Shown piece after piece: positions 1 to 10,427 of a DNA stretch of 64,000 bases. The notes under the pieces are model-generated. The model did not search any database and was not told where the DNA came from. It worked only from the letters and a program-made list of their open reading frames with translations. Position 1 is the stretch's first letter; each line of letters opens with the position of its first letter. Origin of the DNA: an uncultured Pelagibacteraceae bacterium (GTDB lineage: Bacteria > Pseudomonadota > Alphaproteobacteria > Pelagibacterales > Pelagibacteraceae). The stretch covers positions 62,001 to 126,000 of the forward strand of contig CACGAC010000001.1 in assembly GCA_902571015.1 (NCBI GenBank). Reading direction: 5' to 3'. Position numbers and translations under genes: made by a program.

Positions 1-2138
1 TGGAAATCATAATCTTTGAAATGCTTGTTAAATTTAGAATTCAAATTGTAAATTTTATGAAGCATAAATTGCTCTAATTCAGGTAAATTCTCAATTTCAA
101 TTTTTTCTAAATCTATTTGCTCAAAATTATCATTAAGATTTCCAAGCAAATATCTAAATGTATTTCTTATTTTTCTATAAGATTCAGCATGCTGATCTAA
201 TATTGAATAGTCTATTCGAAGATCCTCAGCATAATTTGAGGAAGCAACCCAAATTCTAAGGATATCAGCTCCATATTTTTTTAAGATATCTTCAGGTGCA
301 ATTACGTTTCCTAAAGATTTTGACATTTTCAAACCTTTGCCATCAACTACAAAACCATGAGAAAGGATGGACTCAAAAGGTGCACGATCTCTTGTTCCAC
401 AAGACTCTAAAAGAGACGAATGAAACCAGCCCCTGTGTTGATCAGAGCCCTCGAGATACATAGATGCAGGCCACTTTAAATCTTTTCTTTTTTCTAATAC
501 AAATGAGTGTGTAGATCCACTATCAAACCATACCTCTACGATATCGCTAGACTTTTCAAAATCCTCAGCCTTATATTTTTTTCCCAGAAATTTTTGTGGA
601 TCATCCGAAAACCAGCAATCAGATCCCTCTTTTTCATAAATTTTTGCAATATTATTAAAGACCTCATCATCGACCAAGATTTCACTTGTTTTTTTGTTAA
701 TAAAAATAGGTAATGGAACTCCCCATACTCTTTGTCTTGAAACACACCAGTCGGGCCTTGTCTCAATCATCGATTTTAATCTCTCTTTTCCTTTGCTTGG
801 ATAGAAAGTTGTTTCATCGATTGCTTTTAAAGCTTTATTTCTAAGTTTATGACTATCCATAGAAATAAACCATTGAGGAGTTGCTCTATGAACTAATGGT
901 GCTTTGGACCTCCATGAATGAGGATAAGAGTGAACAAGTTCACCACTAGATAATAATTTTTTTTGGTCTTTTAATCTTTTAATAACAATTGAATTAGATT
1001 TAAAAATATGCATCCCTTCAAAAAGGGCTACATTTTCTGTATATCTTCCATCACCATCAACTGTTTCAATCGCTTTAATTCCATTATTCATACACAAATT
1101 AAAATCATCAGGACCGTGACTTGGCGCACAATGAACAATTCCTGTACCTTGTTCTGTGGTAACAAAACGTGCTTCTAGCATAGGTATGTTATATTCATAA
1201 CCAAGTTTTAAAAAAGGATGATTGCATATTGTTCCTTTTAAATCTCTACCTTTGAAATTTTTTAATTTTTTGAAACTTTGAATTTTCGTATCTTTTACAA
1301 CTGTATCTATTAATGAATCTGCAATAACAATTTTTTTATTCTTAAAGTCTCCATCATCATTTATTTCAATTAATAAATAATCTAGACTTTCATTGTAGGC
1401 CAAGGCTTTGTTAGCTGGAATAGTCCATGGGGTAGTTGTCCAAATTACTATTTCACTGTCATTTAATTCATTTATATTTGATGATTTAACTGGAAAAGAT
1501 GCATATATAGTATCTGACTTATGATCTTTGTATTCAACCTCTGCATCTGCCAAAGCTGTTTTTTCAACAGTAGACCATAAAACAGGTTTAAAGCCTCTAT
1601 ACAAACTTCCTTCTTTTAAAAATTTACCTAATTCTCTTACTATTTGAGCTTCAGCATCAAAACTCATTGTAGAGTAATAATTATCCCAATCTCCTACAAC
1701 TCCTAACCTTTTAAATTGATCTTTATGAATATCTATCCATTTTTCTGCAAAAGCTCTGCATTCTTTTCTAAACTCAACAATTGGAACTTCATTTTTGTTT
1801 TTTTTATTTTTTTTGTATTGTTCTTCAATTTTCCATTCTATTGGCAATCCATGACAATCCCATCCTGGAACATAGACTGAGTCTTTTCCATCCATTTGAT
1901 GAAATCTCACAATTATATCTTTTAAAATTTTATTTAAAGCTGTTCCCATGTGTATATTGCCATTTGCATATGGGGGACCATCATGAAGAACAAATTTTTC
2001 TTCTCCTTTTCTCGATTTTCTCAATTCATCATAAAGTTTTATGTTCTGCCAAAGTTTCAAAATTTCAGGTTCTCGGGTTGGTAAATTTGCTTTCATCGAA
2101 AAAGCAGTTTTAGGAAGATTTATTTGAGATTTGCTCAT
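1..2138 (-). CDS. ileS: isoleucyl-tRNA synthetase, C-terminus beyond the window
   Basis: Charges tRNA(Ile) with isoleucine in the cytoplasm. I translated the reverse strand from the ATG at 2138-2136; the frame stays open to base 1, so about 712 residues are visible and the anticodon-binding C-terminus lies outside. The class I HIGH signature appears as HMGT near residues 63-66 after a GPPYANG stretch, and KMSKS is near residues 604-608. The long insert between them contains the expected editing (CP1) region, including a WTTTPWTIPANKAL motif. The start lies one base from the ribF stop, so the two are probably cotranscribed. The family call is secure from the signature motifs and the near-complete length. 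Confidence 0.97.
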   Translation of the reverse strand, partial: MSKSQINLPKTAFSMKANLPTREPEILKLWQNIKLYDELRKSRKGEEKFVLHDGPPYANGNIHMGTALNKILKDIIVRFHQMDGKDSVYVPGWDCHGLPIEWKIEEQYKKNKKNKNEVPIVEFRKECRAFAEKWIDIHKDQFKRLGVVGDWDNYYSTMSFDAEAQIVRELGKFLKEGSLYRGFKPVLWSTVEKTALADAEVEYKDHKSDTIYASFPVKSSNINELNDSEIVIWTTTPWTIPANKALAYNESLDYLLIEINDDGDFKNKKIVIADSLIDTVVKDTKIQSFKKLKNFKGRDLKGTICNHPFLKLGYEYNIPMLEARFVTTEQGTGIVHCAPSHGPDDFNLCMNNGIKAIETVDGDGRYTENVALFEGMHIFKSNSIVIKRLKDQKKLLSSGELVHSYPHSWRSKAPLVHRATPQWFISMDSHKLRNKALKAIDETTFYPSKGKERLKSMIETRPDWCVSRQRVWGVPLPIFINKKTSEILVDDEVFNNIAKIYEKEGSDCWFSDDPQKFLGKKYKAEDFEKSSDIVEVWFDSGSTHSFVLEKRKDLKWPASMYLEGSDQHRGWFHSSLLESCGTRDRAPFESILSHGFVVDGKGLKMSKSLGNVIAPEDILKKYGADILRIWVASSNYAEDLRIDYSILDQHAESYRKIRNTFRYLLGNLNDNFEQIDLEKIEIENLPELEQFMLHKIYNLNSKFNKHFKDYDF

Positions 2139-2139
2139 T

Positions 2140-3066
2140 TTATTTTTTTGCTATTATTAAGTCAATTTTAATTTGTTTTCTAAGTTGGTCGACATTTCTA
2201 AATTTTTTTTCTTTTCTAATAAATTTTTTAAATTCTACTGTTAAATACTTATTATAAAGATTTCCAGAAAAATTAAATAAATGAACTTCCAATAATATTT
2301 TTTTTCCTTTAAATGTTGGTCGATAGCCTAAATTTGCAATCCCTTTTATGAAATTATTTTTGCCATATCTTTTTACTTTTACCGCATATACACCTGGGCA
2401 GGCTAAAATATAATCTTTGATATCAATGTTTGCTGTTGGGAAACCGATTTTTTTTCCTAGCTGTCTTCCTTTTTGAACCTTTCCAATAATTGACCAATTT
2501 CTATTCAAAATTTTATTAGCTTTTTCTAATTTTCCTTTTTGTAAAAGTTTTCTTACCAAAGATGAAGATGCTATTTTCTTATTAGTTAACAGTGGTTGTG
2601 GTTTAATTACCTTGTAACCACACATACTCTCAAATTTAATCAACTGTCTAACATTACCTTCTCTCTTATTCCCAAATCTAAAATTATTGCTTACAAAAAT
2701 GAATTTTGGTTTTAACTTTTTACCTAATATTTCTTTAATGAAAGTTATTGATTTTATTTTTGAAAATTTTCGATCAAATTTTTTTATTATCAAAAAATCT
2801 ACATTTAGATTTTTGAGATTATCAATTTTTTGCTGCAAATTAGAGATTCTAAAATTATCTAAATTCTTATTGAAAAACATTTTTGGCATTGGTTCAAAAG
2901 TCAGCACACCAATTTTTGAGGAATATTTTTTTTTATATTTCTTAGCTAATGAGAATAATTTTTGATGTCCTTTGTGAACTCCATCAAAGTTACCGATTAA
3001 TATAATTGAGTTTTTATATCTTGGATTGATATTAAAATTTTTATATGTTTTTTTTGATTTTACCAT
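2140..3066 (-). CDS. ribF: bifunctional riboflavin kinase / FAD synthetase
   Basis: Makes FMN from riboflavin and then FAD. The 308-residue protein has the usual two-domain order: an N-terminal nucleotidyltransferase domain with GNFDGVHKGH (about residues 25-34, containing the HxGH motif), and a C-terminal riboflavin kinase domain with GFPTAN (about 208-213) and a PGVYAV strand. Length is normal for the family. The start overlaps the end of the upstream HAD hydrolase by 7 nt, and its stop is one base from the ileS start, so HAD-ribF-ileS looks like one transcript. The ribF-ileS order is common in Proteobacteria. Confidence 0.96.
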   Translation of the reverse strand: MVKSKKTYKNFNINPRYKNSIILIGNFDGVHKGHQKLFSLAKKYKKKYSSKIGVLTFEPMPKMFFNKNLDNFRISNLQQKIDNLKNLNVDFLIIKKFDRKFSKIKSITFIKEILGKKLKPKFIFVSNNFRFGNKREGNVRQLIKFESMCGYKVIKPQPLLTNKKIASSSLVRKLLQKGKLEKANKILNRNWSIIGKVQKGRQLGKKIGFPTANIDIKDYILACPGVYAVKVKRYGKNNFIKGIANLGYRPTFKGKKILLEVHLFNFSGNLYNKYLTVEFKKFIRKEKKFRNVDQLRKQIKIDLIIAKK

Positions 3067-3878
3067 TTCAATTCTGATTGAACATAATTACAAATTGCCT
3101 CGTAAGATTTTGCAACTTTTTCGATTCCTTTTTCTTTGATCTCATCTTTGTGGATTCCATTTGATATTATCAAAGAATCATAATTTAAAAGGTTTGCTCC
3201 TTTTATATCGGTATTTAAATTATCACCTATGGATAGAATCTTTTTATTCTTATTGTCAGTAGATTGATTATAAACTTCTGGATAAGGTTTTCCAAAGTAA
3301 ACAACTTCTCCACCCATTTTTTCAAAAACCATTGCAACAGAACCAGCACAAAACTCTCTAGTGTTTCCTCTGTCCACAATTAAATCAGGATTTGTGCAAA
3401 TCATCTTTTTTTTTATATTTTTTTCAAACAGATCTTTATAATAATTTAAGTCATCATTATGATCATCAAACAATCCAGTGCATAAAATATATTCACTTTT
3501 TTTAATATTATCTATTTTCATTTTTTCAAAGTCTTTAAATAAATCAAAATCTCTTGGTGGACCAACGTGAAAAAAATTTTTATCTATTAAATTTTTCTTT
3601 AAATAAATAAGAGCTGCCTCACCAGAGGTAAAAACATGGTCTCTAATTTCTTTTTCCATGCCTAGTTTTTCTAAAAAAGATTTAACTGCATGGTTAGGTC
3701 TGGGTGCATTTGTGAGTAAAATATAGTCCTTTTTTTTTTTATTAATTTCTTTAAGAGCTTTTATCGCTTCAAGGTGAAGTGTAACCCCATTATGGACCAC
3801 TCCCCATAAGTCAACATAAAATAGCTGATAATTGTCTGCAATAGAACTTAGACCTTCATTATCTAAATTTTTAGTCAT
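3060..3878 (-). CDS. HAD-superfamily subfamily IIA hydrolase (TIGR01459-like)
   Basis: Predicted phosphatase of the NagD/HAD-IIA type, substrate unknown. Of 272 residues, the N-terminus carries VDLWGVVHNG (about 22-31), where the first Asp (D23) is the presumed nucleophile. The second Asp of the usual DxD motif is replaced by Trp, as I recall for this subfamily. LLTNAPRP supplies motif II and IGDNLNTDIKGA near the C-terminus supplies the metal-binding acidic motif. It is first in the minus-strand group with ribF and ileS, and diverges from groES. The family is recognised; the physiological substrate cannot be inferred. Confidence 0.85.
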   Translation of the reverse strand: MTKNLDNEGLSSIADNYQLFYVDLWGVVHNGVTLHLEAIKALKEINKKKKDYILLTNAPRPNHAVKSFLEKLGMEKEIRDHVFTSGEAALIYLKKNLIDKNFFHVGPPRDFDLFKDFEKMKIDNIKKSEYILCTGLFDDHNDDLNYYKDLFEKNIKKKMICTNPDLIVDRGNTREFCAGSVAMVFEKMGGEVVYFGKPYPEVYNQSTDNKNKKILSIGDNLNTDIKGANLLNYDSLIISNGIHKDEIKEKGIEKVAKSYEAICNYVQSELKW

Positions 3879-3947
3879 CGAGTTAATCTATAAACCATAA
3901 AACCCTCAAATTCCTTTATTTTTTAACTAACTAATTTTTAAGTATAT

Positions 3948-3975
3948 CTTGAAATAGTAAAGCCAATCTCTATAT
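3948..3975 (+). promoter_or_regulatory. probable heat-shock sigma (RpoH) promoter of groESL
   Basis: CTTGAAA at 3948-3954, then 13 nt, then CTCTATAT at 3968-3975. This fits the RpoH pattern CTTGAAA-N(13-17)-CCCATNT with one or two changes in the -10 part. It lies about 26 nt before the groES start. The same arrangement, with a better -10, precedes hsp20. No CIRCE inverted repeat is visible in the gap 3879-4001. Confidence 0.65.
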
Positions 3976-4001
3976 GAAGACCATATTAATAAGGAGAATT
4001 T

Positions 4002-4292
4002 ATGAAATTTAGACCGTTACACGATAGAGTTTTAATCGAAGTTTTAGATAGCAGTGAAAAAACTGCTGGTGGAATAATCATACCTGATACAGCACAGGAA
4101 AAACCTCAAGAAGGCAAAGTAGTTGCAGTTGGTGGTGGCGCAAAAACTGAGGACGGTAAAACGATACCAATGGATGTAAAAGTTGGAGATAAAGTTTTAT
4201 TTGGCAAATGGTCAGGAACTGAAGTTAAAATTGATGGCAAAGAATACAGCATAATGAAAGAGTCAGACATTATGGGAATTTCAAGCAAATAA
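4002..4292 (+). CDS. groES: co-chaperonin GroES
   Basis: Ten-kilodalton lid of the GroEL folding chamber. The 96-residue protein starts with the characteristic [11 protein letters not shown] and contains [22 protein letters not shown], the mobile-loop region. A strong AAGGAG ribosome-binding site lies 7 nt before the ATG. It is the first gene of the groESL operon, 23 nt before groEL, under a probable RpoH promoter. Length and sequence are typical. Confidence 0.98.
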   Translation: MKFRPLHDRVLIEVLDSSEKTAGGIIIPDTAQEKPQEGKVVAVGGGAKTEDGKTIPMDVKVGDKVLFGKWSGTEVKIDGKEYSIMKESDIMGISSK

Positions 4293-4297
4293 TTTAA

Positions 4298-5977
<1,680 letters not shown>

Positions 5978-6001
5978 CCCAATCTCAAATATAAAGAATT
6001 T

Positions 6002-6030
6002 AAAGGCCATCTTTTGATGGCCTTTTTTTT
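6002..6030 (+). terminator. Rho-independent terminator of groESL
   Basis: A perfect 9-bp stem, AAGGCCATC (6003-6011) with GATGGCCTT (6016-6024), closes a TTTT loop and runs into a T8 tract (6023-6030). It is one of few classical terminators in the window and ends the highly expressed groESL transcript. Confidence 0.93.
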
Positions 6031-6050
6031 AGAAATATTAAAATAATTTA

Positions 6051-6167
6051 ATGTCAAAAAGATATAGTGGAAAATCGTTCAAGGACTCAAGTCTTAATAA
6101 AAAACCAAAATTTACTCTTAAAGAAAAAAGAAGATTAAAAAGAGAAAAGACAAAAAAAACAAAATAA
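6051..6167 (+). CDS. possible 38-residue lysine/arginine-rich mini-protein
   Basis: An ATG-initiated 38-codon frame in the gap between the groEL terminator and typA. It starts MSKRYSGKSF and ends in a run dominated by Lys and Arg. The composition resembles small ribosome- or nucleic-acid-associated proteins. No convincing ribosome-binding site is visible and AT-rich DNA readily gives Lys codons, so it may be spurious. It sits alone in an otherwise empty 220-nt gap, which is long for this genome and is the main reason to list it. Function unknown. Confidence 0.35.
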   Translation: MSKRYSGKSFKDSSLNKKPKFTLKEKRRLKREKTKKTK

Positions 6168-6252
6168 CGACATTTTTTGATCAAAATCCCCATATTTATT
6201 GGTTTTTTTAAAGTTTTCAAAAAAAATTTTTAAGGTATAAGAGCCAGGATTT

Positions 6253-8079
6253 ATGAGCAAAGATATTAGAAACATCACCATAATCGCACACGTTGATCAC
6301 GGAAAAACTACCTTAATTGATAATTTAATGAAACAGAGTGGTTCATTTAGGGAAAATGAAGTTGTTGACGAAAGATTAATGGATTCAGGCGAGCTTGAGA
6401 AAGAAAGAGGAATTACAATTTTAGCAAAACCTGCATCTATTAATTGGAAAGATTCAAGAATAAATATTATTGATACACCAGGTCACCGAGATTTCGCAGC
6501 AGAAGTTGAAAGAGTTTTAAGCATGGCAGATGGTGCATTGCTTTTAATAGACTCTGCTGAAGGAGTTATGCCTCAAACAAAATTTGTTTTATCTAAAGCT
6601 CTTAAACAAGGCTTAAAACCAATTGTTGTAATCAATAAATTGGACAAATCAGATCAAAGAGCTAATGAAGTTTTAGATGAAACTTTTGATTTATTTGTAA
6701 GTTTAGATGCAAATGAAGAACAGCTAGACTTTCCTGTTTTATATGCAAGTGGAAGATCTGGCTGGGCTGATAAAGAAATCGATGGTCCAAGGGAAAATTT
6801 AAATCCTTTATTAGATCAGATTATTGATCATGTAAAATCTGCTGAACTTGATAAAACAAAACCATTTGCAATGCTGTCTACTCTTCTTTATGCAGATAAT
6901 TTCTTAGGGAGAAGCTTAGTTGGAAGAATTGCGCAAGGAACCGCAAAAGCTAATCAATCGATCAAGGCAATAAATCTAAAAGGTGAAAAAGTGGATGAAG
7001 GAAGACTTACTAAAATTTTTAGATATGAGGGTACAAAAAAAGTACCAATCGAAATTGGTGAGGCGGGAGATATTGTAGTTGTCGCTGGCTTAGAAAAAGC
7101 AAACGTTGCTGACACAATTTGTGATCTTGAGGTAAATGATCCTATTAAAGCTACTCCAATCGATCCACCAACAATGTCTATTACCATTACTGTAAACACA
7201 TCTCCTCTTGCAGGAACTGAGGGTAAAAAACTTACAAGTACTCAAATAAGAGATAGATTGCTTCAAGAAGCACAGAATAATGTTGGAATTACTTTTACAG
7301 AAAATGAGGGTAATGATTCTTTTGTTGTAAGTGGTCGAGGTGAATTAATGTTAGAAATTTTACTTACTCAAATGAGAAGAGAGGGTTTTGAAATGACTGT
7401 TAGTCCCCCAAAAGTTCTCTATAAAAAAGATGAAAATGGTAACAAACTTGAACCAATAGAAGAAATAACTATGGATCTCGATGAAGAACATTCATCAAAG
7501 ATTATTGACTCCATGAATAGAAGAAAAGGCAAATTAATTGAATTAAAAGATACTGGTAAAAATAAAAAAAGATTAATCTTTCATGCACCAACAAGAGGTT
7601 TAATGGGATACACAAGTCGGTTTCTAACACTTACAAAAGGTAATGGTGTAATTAACAGAATTTTTCATGCGTATGGGCCATTTGAGGGTGAAATGGAAGG
7701 TAGGAGAAATGGTGCACTTATTTCAATGGAACAAGGAAAAGCAGTTGCATTTGCAATATTTAATTTACAAGCTAGAGGAGAGATGTTTGTAACTCATAAT
7801 GATCCTGTTTATCCAGGTATGATTGTGGGATTATCTCCTAAACCTGGAGATATGATTATTAATGTTATGAAGGGCAAAAAATTAACTAATATGAGAACCC
7901 AAGGTACAGATGAAAATGTCGTTTTAACACCAGTAAGAAAAATGTCTATCGCAGAACAATTAAGCATGTTAAATACTGATGAGGCTTTGGAAATCACTCC
8001 AGACTCTTGTAGATTAAGAAAAGCCATCCTCGATCCGCACGAAAGAAAAAGAAGTGAAAAATCAGGCGCTGCAGCCTAA
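6253..8079 (+). CDS. typA: ribosome-associated translational GTPase TypA/BipA
   Basis: Translation-factor GTPase that binds the 70S ribosome and supports growth under stress and cold. The 608-residue protein has the P-loop AHVDHGKTTL (12-21), the switch II DTPGH, the NKLD guanine-specificity motif and the TypA-specific C-terminal region containing RGLMGYTSRFLTLTKG. Length is normal. Its TAA interlocks with the TAG of the convergent membrane-protein gene (4-nt overlap, 8076-8079), so no terminator separates them. Confidence 0.97.
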   Translation: MSKDIRNITIIAHVDHGKTTLIDNLMKQSGSFRENEVVDERLMDSGELEKERGITILAKPASINWKDSRINIIDTPGHRDFAAEVERVLSMADGALLLIDSAEGVMPQTKFVLSKALKQGLKPIVVINKLDKSDQRANEVLDETFDLFVSLDANEEQLDFPVLYASGRSGWADKEIDGPRENLNPLLDQIIDHVKSAELDKTKPFAMLSTLLYADNFLGRSLVGRIAQGTAKANQSIKAINLKGEKVDEGRLTKIFRYEGTKKVPIEIGEAGDIVVVAGLEKANVADTICDLEVNDPIKATPIDPPTMSITITVNTSPLAGTEGKKLTSTQIRDRLLQEAQNNVGITFTENEGNDSFVVSGRGELMLEILLTQMRREGFEMTVSPPKVLYKKDENGNKLEPIEEITMDLDEEHSSKIIDSMNRRKGKLIELKDTGKNKKRLIFHAPTRGLMGYTSRFLTLTKGNGVINRIFHAYGPFEGEMEGRRNGALISMEQGKAVAFAIFNLQARGEMFVTHNDPVYPGMIVGLSPKPGDMIINVMKGKKLTNMRTQGTDENVVLTPVRKMSIAEQLSMLNTDEALEITPDSCRLRKAILDPHERKRSEKSGAAA

Positions 8080-8723
8080 TCGAAAATTTTATCAACTAAA
8101 TACAGGCCTAAGGCAACACAAGGACCGATTCCAAAAGCAAATAATAAAGTTCCCACACCCACAGTTCCACCTAAGTACCATCCAATACTTACAACGGAAA
8201 TTTCTAAGAATGCTCTTACGGCAGCAACTGGTAAATTTGTTTTTTTTTGAAGACCAATCATCAAACCATCTCTTGGTCCAGCTCCAAGATTAGATACTAG
8301 ATAAATACCTCCACCAATCCCAACGGTTATTACTGAAATTATTGCCAGAATTAATTGATAAAAGTAATTAGATGGGGTTGGAACAAATTTTATACAAAGA
8401 TCAATCATCAATGCAATAATGATTGCATTAAGTATTGTTCCCATCCCTGGTTTTTGACCAAGCGGTATCCACAAAATTAAAACTGCAACACTAATCAAAA
8501 ATGTTATTGTTCCTATACTCAAGTTAACATTTAAAGAGATACCTTGAGCTAATACGCTCCATGGAGAAGCACCAGTAAAAGATACAATTAATAGACCTTC
8601 TCCAAGACCAAATAACATCAAGCCAAAACATAAAAAAAAGAATGTGGAGAATTTTGGTTTAAAGTTATAAGGCTTATCTGAACTCCAATTGACCCTTGGT
8701 ATTTTCTTAATTTTTAAAAACAT
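8076..8723 (-). CDS. YczE/YyaS/YitT-family membrane protein
   Basis: A 215-residue inner-membrane protein with about five hydrophobic segments and the glycine-rich signatures GASPWSVLAQG (near residue 52) and LGAGPRDGLMIGL (near 148), which I associate with the YczE/YyaS family. Function is uncertain; members are often annotated as putative transporters. It converges on typA with interlocked stop codons and diverges from the DUF6134-like gene. The family call rests on overall pattern and motif memory. Confidence 0.75.
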   Translation of the reverse strand: MFLKIKKIPRVNWSSDKPYNFKPKFSTFFFLCFGLMLFGLGEGLLIVSFTGASPWSVLAQGISLNVNLSIGTITFLISVAVLILWIPLGQKPGMGTILNAIIIALMIDLCIKFVPTPSNYFYQLILAIISVITVGIGGGIYLVSNLGAGPRDGLMIGLQKKTNLPVAAVRAFLEISVVSIGWYLGGTVGVGTLLFAFGIGPCVALGLYLVDKIFD

Positions 8724-8773
8724 TTTAATAAGTTATTTCTATTGTTAATAAAGTCTATTAAACTAATTGTTAA

Positions 8774-9454
8774 ATGAAAAAAATTATAGTCATTTTATTT
8801 CTTTTTATTTATTCAACAAATTCAATCGCTCATATTGGACATTACATTAAATACAACAAAATTGAGATGGAGATTTTTCGAAATGGTGAACTTATTGGCT
8901 ATAATCATTATTTTTTCAATAGAAATGGATCAGAAACTATTGTTACTAATCAAATTAAGTTTGTAGTTAAACTTTTGGGAGCAACAGTTTTCCAAGTTGA
9001 GGGTTATAGCGAGGAAAAATATTTCAAAGATCAATTAGTTTCTTATAACTCTAAAACTTTACAAAATGACAAAAAGAAGTTTGTTAATTTAACATTTGAC
9101 CAAAAAAATAAAAAATTTGATATCAAAGGCTCTTCATATAATGGAGAAGCCTCAGCTGATAACGTGATTGGAAATTGGTGGAATCACAAAATTTTACAAG
9201 CGAGTTCTCAAATAAGTCCTATCTCAGGGAGTATTAAGGATCAGGTGGTAACTTTTTTAGGTAAAGAAAAAATAGATCTTTATGGAAAAGTTTATGATGT
9301 TGATCATTTTACACTGAAATCTCAGGATATGAGTATACCGAAAGATAAAAGATTAGATTTTGATATTTGGTATGATCGTAAAAATTCAATGATATTAAAA
9401 GTATCATATTCAAGAATGGGTAACTGGGAGTACAAATTGAAAAATTTTAATTAA
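8774..9454 (+). CDS. exported protein, DUF6134-like
   Basis: A 226-residue protein with a clear N-terminal signal peptide (hydrophobic core residues 4-17, likely cleavage after SIAH or nearby), so probably periplasmic. The mature part is beta-rich: an opening strand IEMEIFRNGELIG, later the VEGYSEEKY and WYDRKNSMILKVSYSRMG segments. This resembles DUF6134/DUF3108-type beta-sheet domains. No catalytic residues can be named. It overlaps the convergent flavoprotein gene by 8 nt. Function unknown. Confidence 0.6.
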   Translation: MKKIIVILFLFIYSTNSIAHIGHYIKYNKIEMEIFRNGELIGYNHYFFNRNGSETIVTNQIKFVVKLLGATVFQVEGYSEEKYFKDQLVSYNSKTLQNDKKKFVNLTFDQKNKKFDIKGSSYNGEASADNVIGNWWNHKILQASSQISPISGSIKDQVVTFLGKEKIDLYGKVYDVDHFTLKSQDMSIPKDKRLDFDIWYDRKNSMILKVSYSRMGNWEYKLKNFN

Positions 9455-10427
9455 TTTCTCTTGAGATTTTTCTAAATAAGTCATGTGCACTTATCCATCC
9501 TGACTCTAATCTAGGTCCTACAAACCAATCGGCACAAACACCTAATCTTTTCCTAGGATCCCAATAACTTTTAATTTTAAATGGTCTGGAATTTGAAGAG
9601 AATCGCCAACCGTGATTGAGTGAATAATAAATTTTTGTTTTTTCGATATTTGAAAGTTTAAAAAATTTATCGATCATAATTTGTGAATTTTCTTTTTTGT
9701 TATTCTTGTTTTTATTAATCTTTTTATTTGCCCATTTAAATGTACTTTGAAGAGTCCATAAATCATATTTTGATTTAAATCTTTTTTTTGAGTTTTCATT
9801 TCCTGCCCAACCAAGAATTGGATCATCAAAAAGATAGCTACTATTTGAATTCTTGTTTTTTTTTATTGCAATCATAGTAGTAATATTTGCATCCATTTTT
9901 ATTGATTTTCTTAAAAAAGAGTTATTAATAAATTTGTTAGAAAGTTTTTTTAATTGTGGAAAAGGACAAGTCAAAATTAAGTTTTTAAAGGATCTTAATT
10001 TTCCATCGTCAAATAACAAATACCAGAGTTTATTTTTATAATAGATTTTTTTTAATTCACTGTGATAGTTACAATTAATTTTCTTCAGTAAATGTTTGCT
10101 AATATCATTATTTCCATTTTTACCAATTACTTTTAAATGTTTTTTATCCTCTTTTTTTTTTGAATTAAGAAAAACATGTTTGCCTCTCCATACTTTTAAA
10201 ATTCTTTTTTTTATTAAATCTTTAGTAAATTTTTTAAATTCCTTTGTTTTTGGTGAAATATACTGAGTACCATGATCAAAACCTGTTTTGCCTTTTATTC
10301 TTTTAAAAGACGCGCGACCCCCAGGACCTCTTGCTTTATCGAACAAAATTACTGAATATTTTTTATTAAGAAGATTTGCAATTGTGGATCCAGATATTCC
10401 AGAACCAATTATACAAAATTCACTCAT
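9447..10427 (-). CDS. renalase-like FAD-dependent oxidoreductase
   Basis: A 326-residue flavoprotein of the NAD(P)-binding/amine-oxidase fold. The N-terminus has the dinucleotide-binding GSGISGS (8-14), an acidic residue ending the second strand (LFDKA), then GPGGRASF and FDHGTQYIS, which match the renalase-like group of bacterial FAD proteins. The C-terminus has a WFVGPRLESGWISA segment consistent with the second FAD-contacting motif. The substrate is unknown. The start overlaps the end of pmbA by 4 nt, so it is probably expressed with the TldE/TldD pair. Confidence 0.75.
   Translation of the reverse strand: MSEFCIIGSGISGSTIANLLNKKYSVILFDKARGPGGRASFKRIKGKTGFDHGTQYISPKTKEFKKFTKDLIKKRILKVWRGKHVFLNSKKKEDKKHLKVIGKNGNNDISKHLLKKINCNYHSELKKIYYKNKLWYLLFDDGKLRSFKNLILTCPFPQLKKLSNKFINNSFLRKSIKMDANITTMIAIKKNKNSNSSYLFDDPILGWAGNENSKKRFKSKYDLWTLQSTFKWANKKINKNKNNKKENSQIMIDKFFKLSNIEKTKIYYSLNHGWRFSSNSRPFKIKSYWDPRKRLGVCADWFVGPRLESGWISAHDLFRKISREIN

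Noticed and set aside
507-2113. Open frames on both strands inside ileS
   Set aside because: They lie within the long minus-strand ileS frame, which has clear synthetase motifs, and their own translations look non-protein-like.
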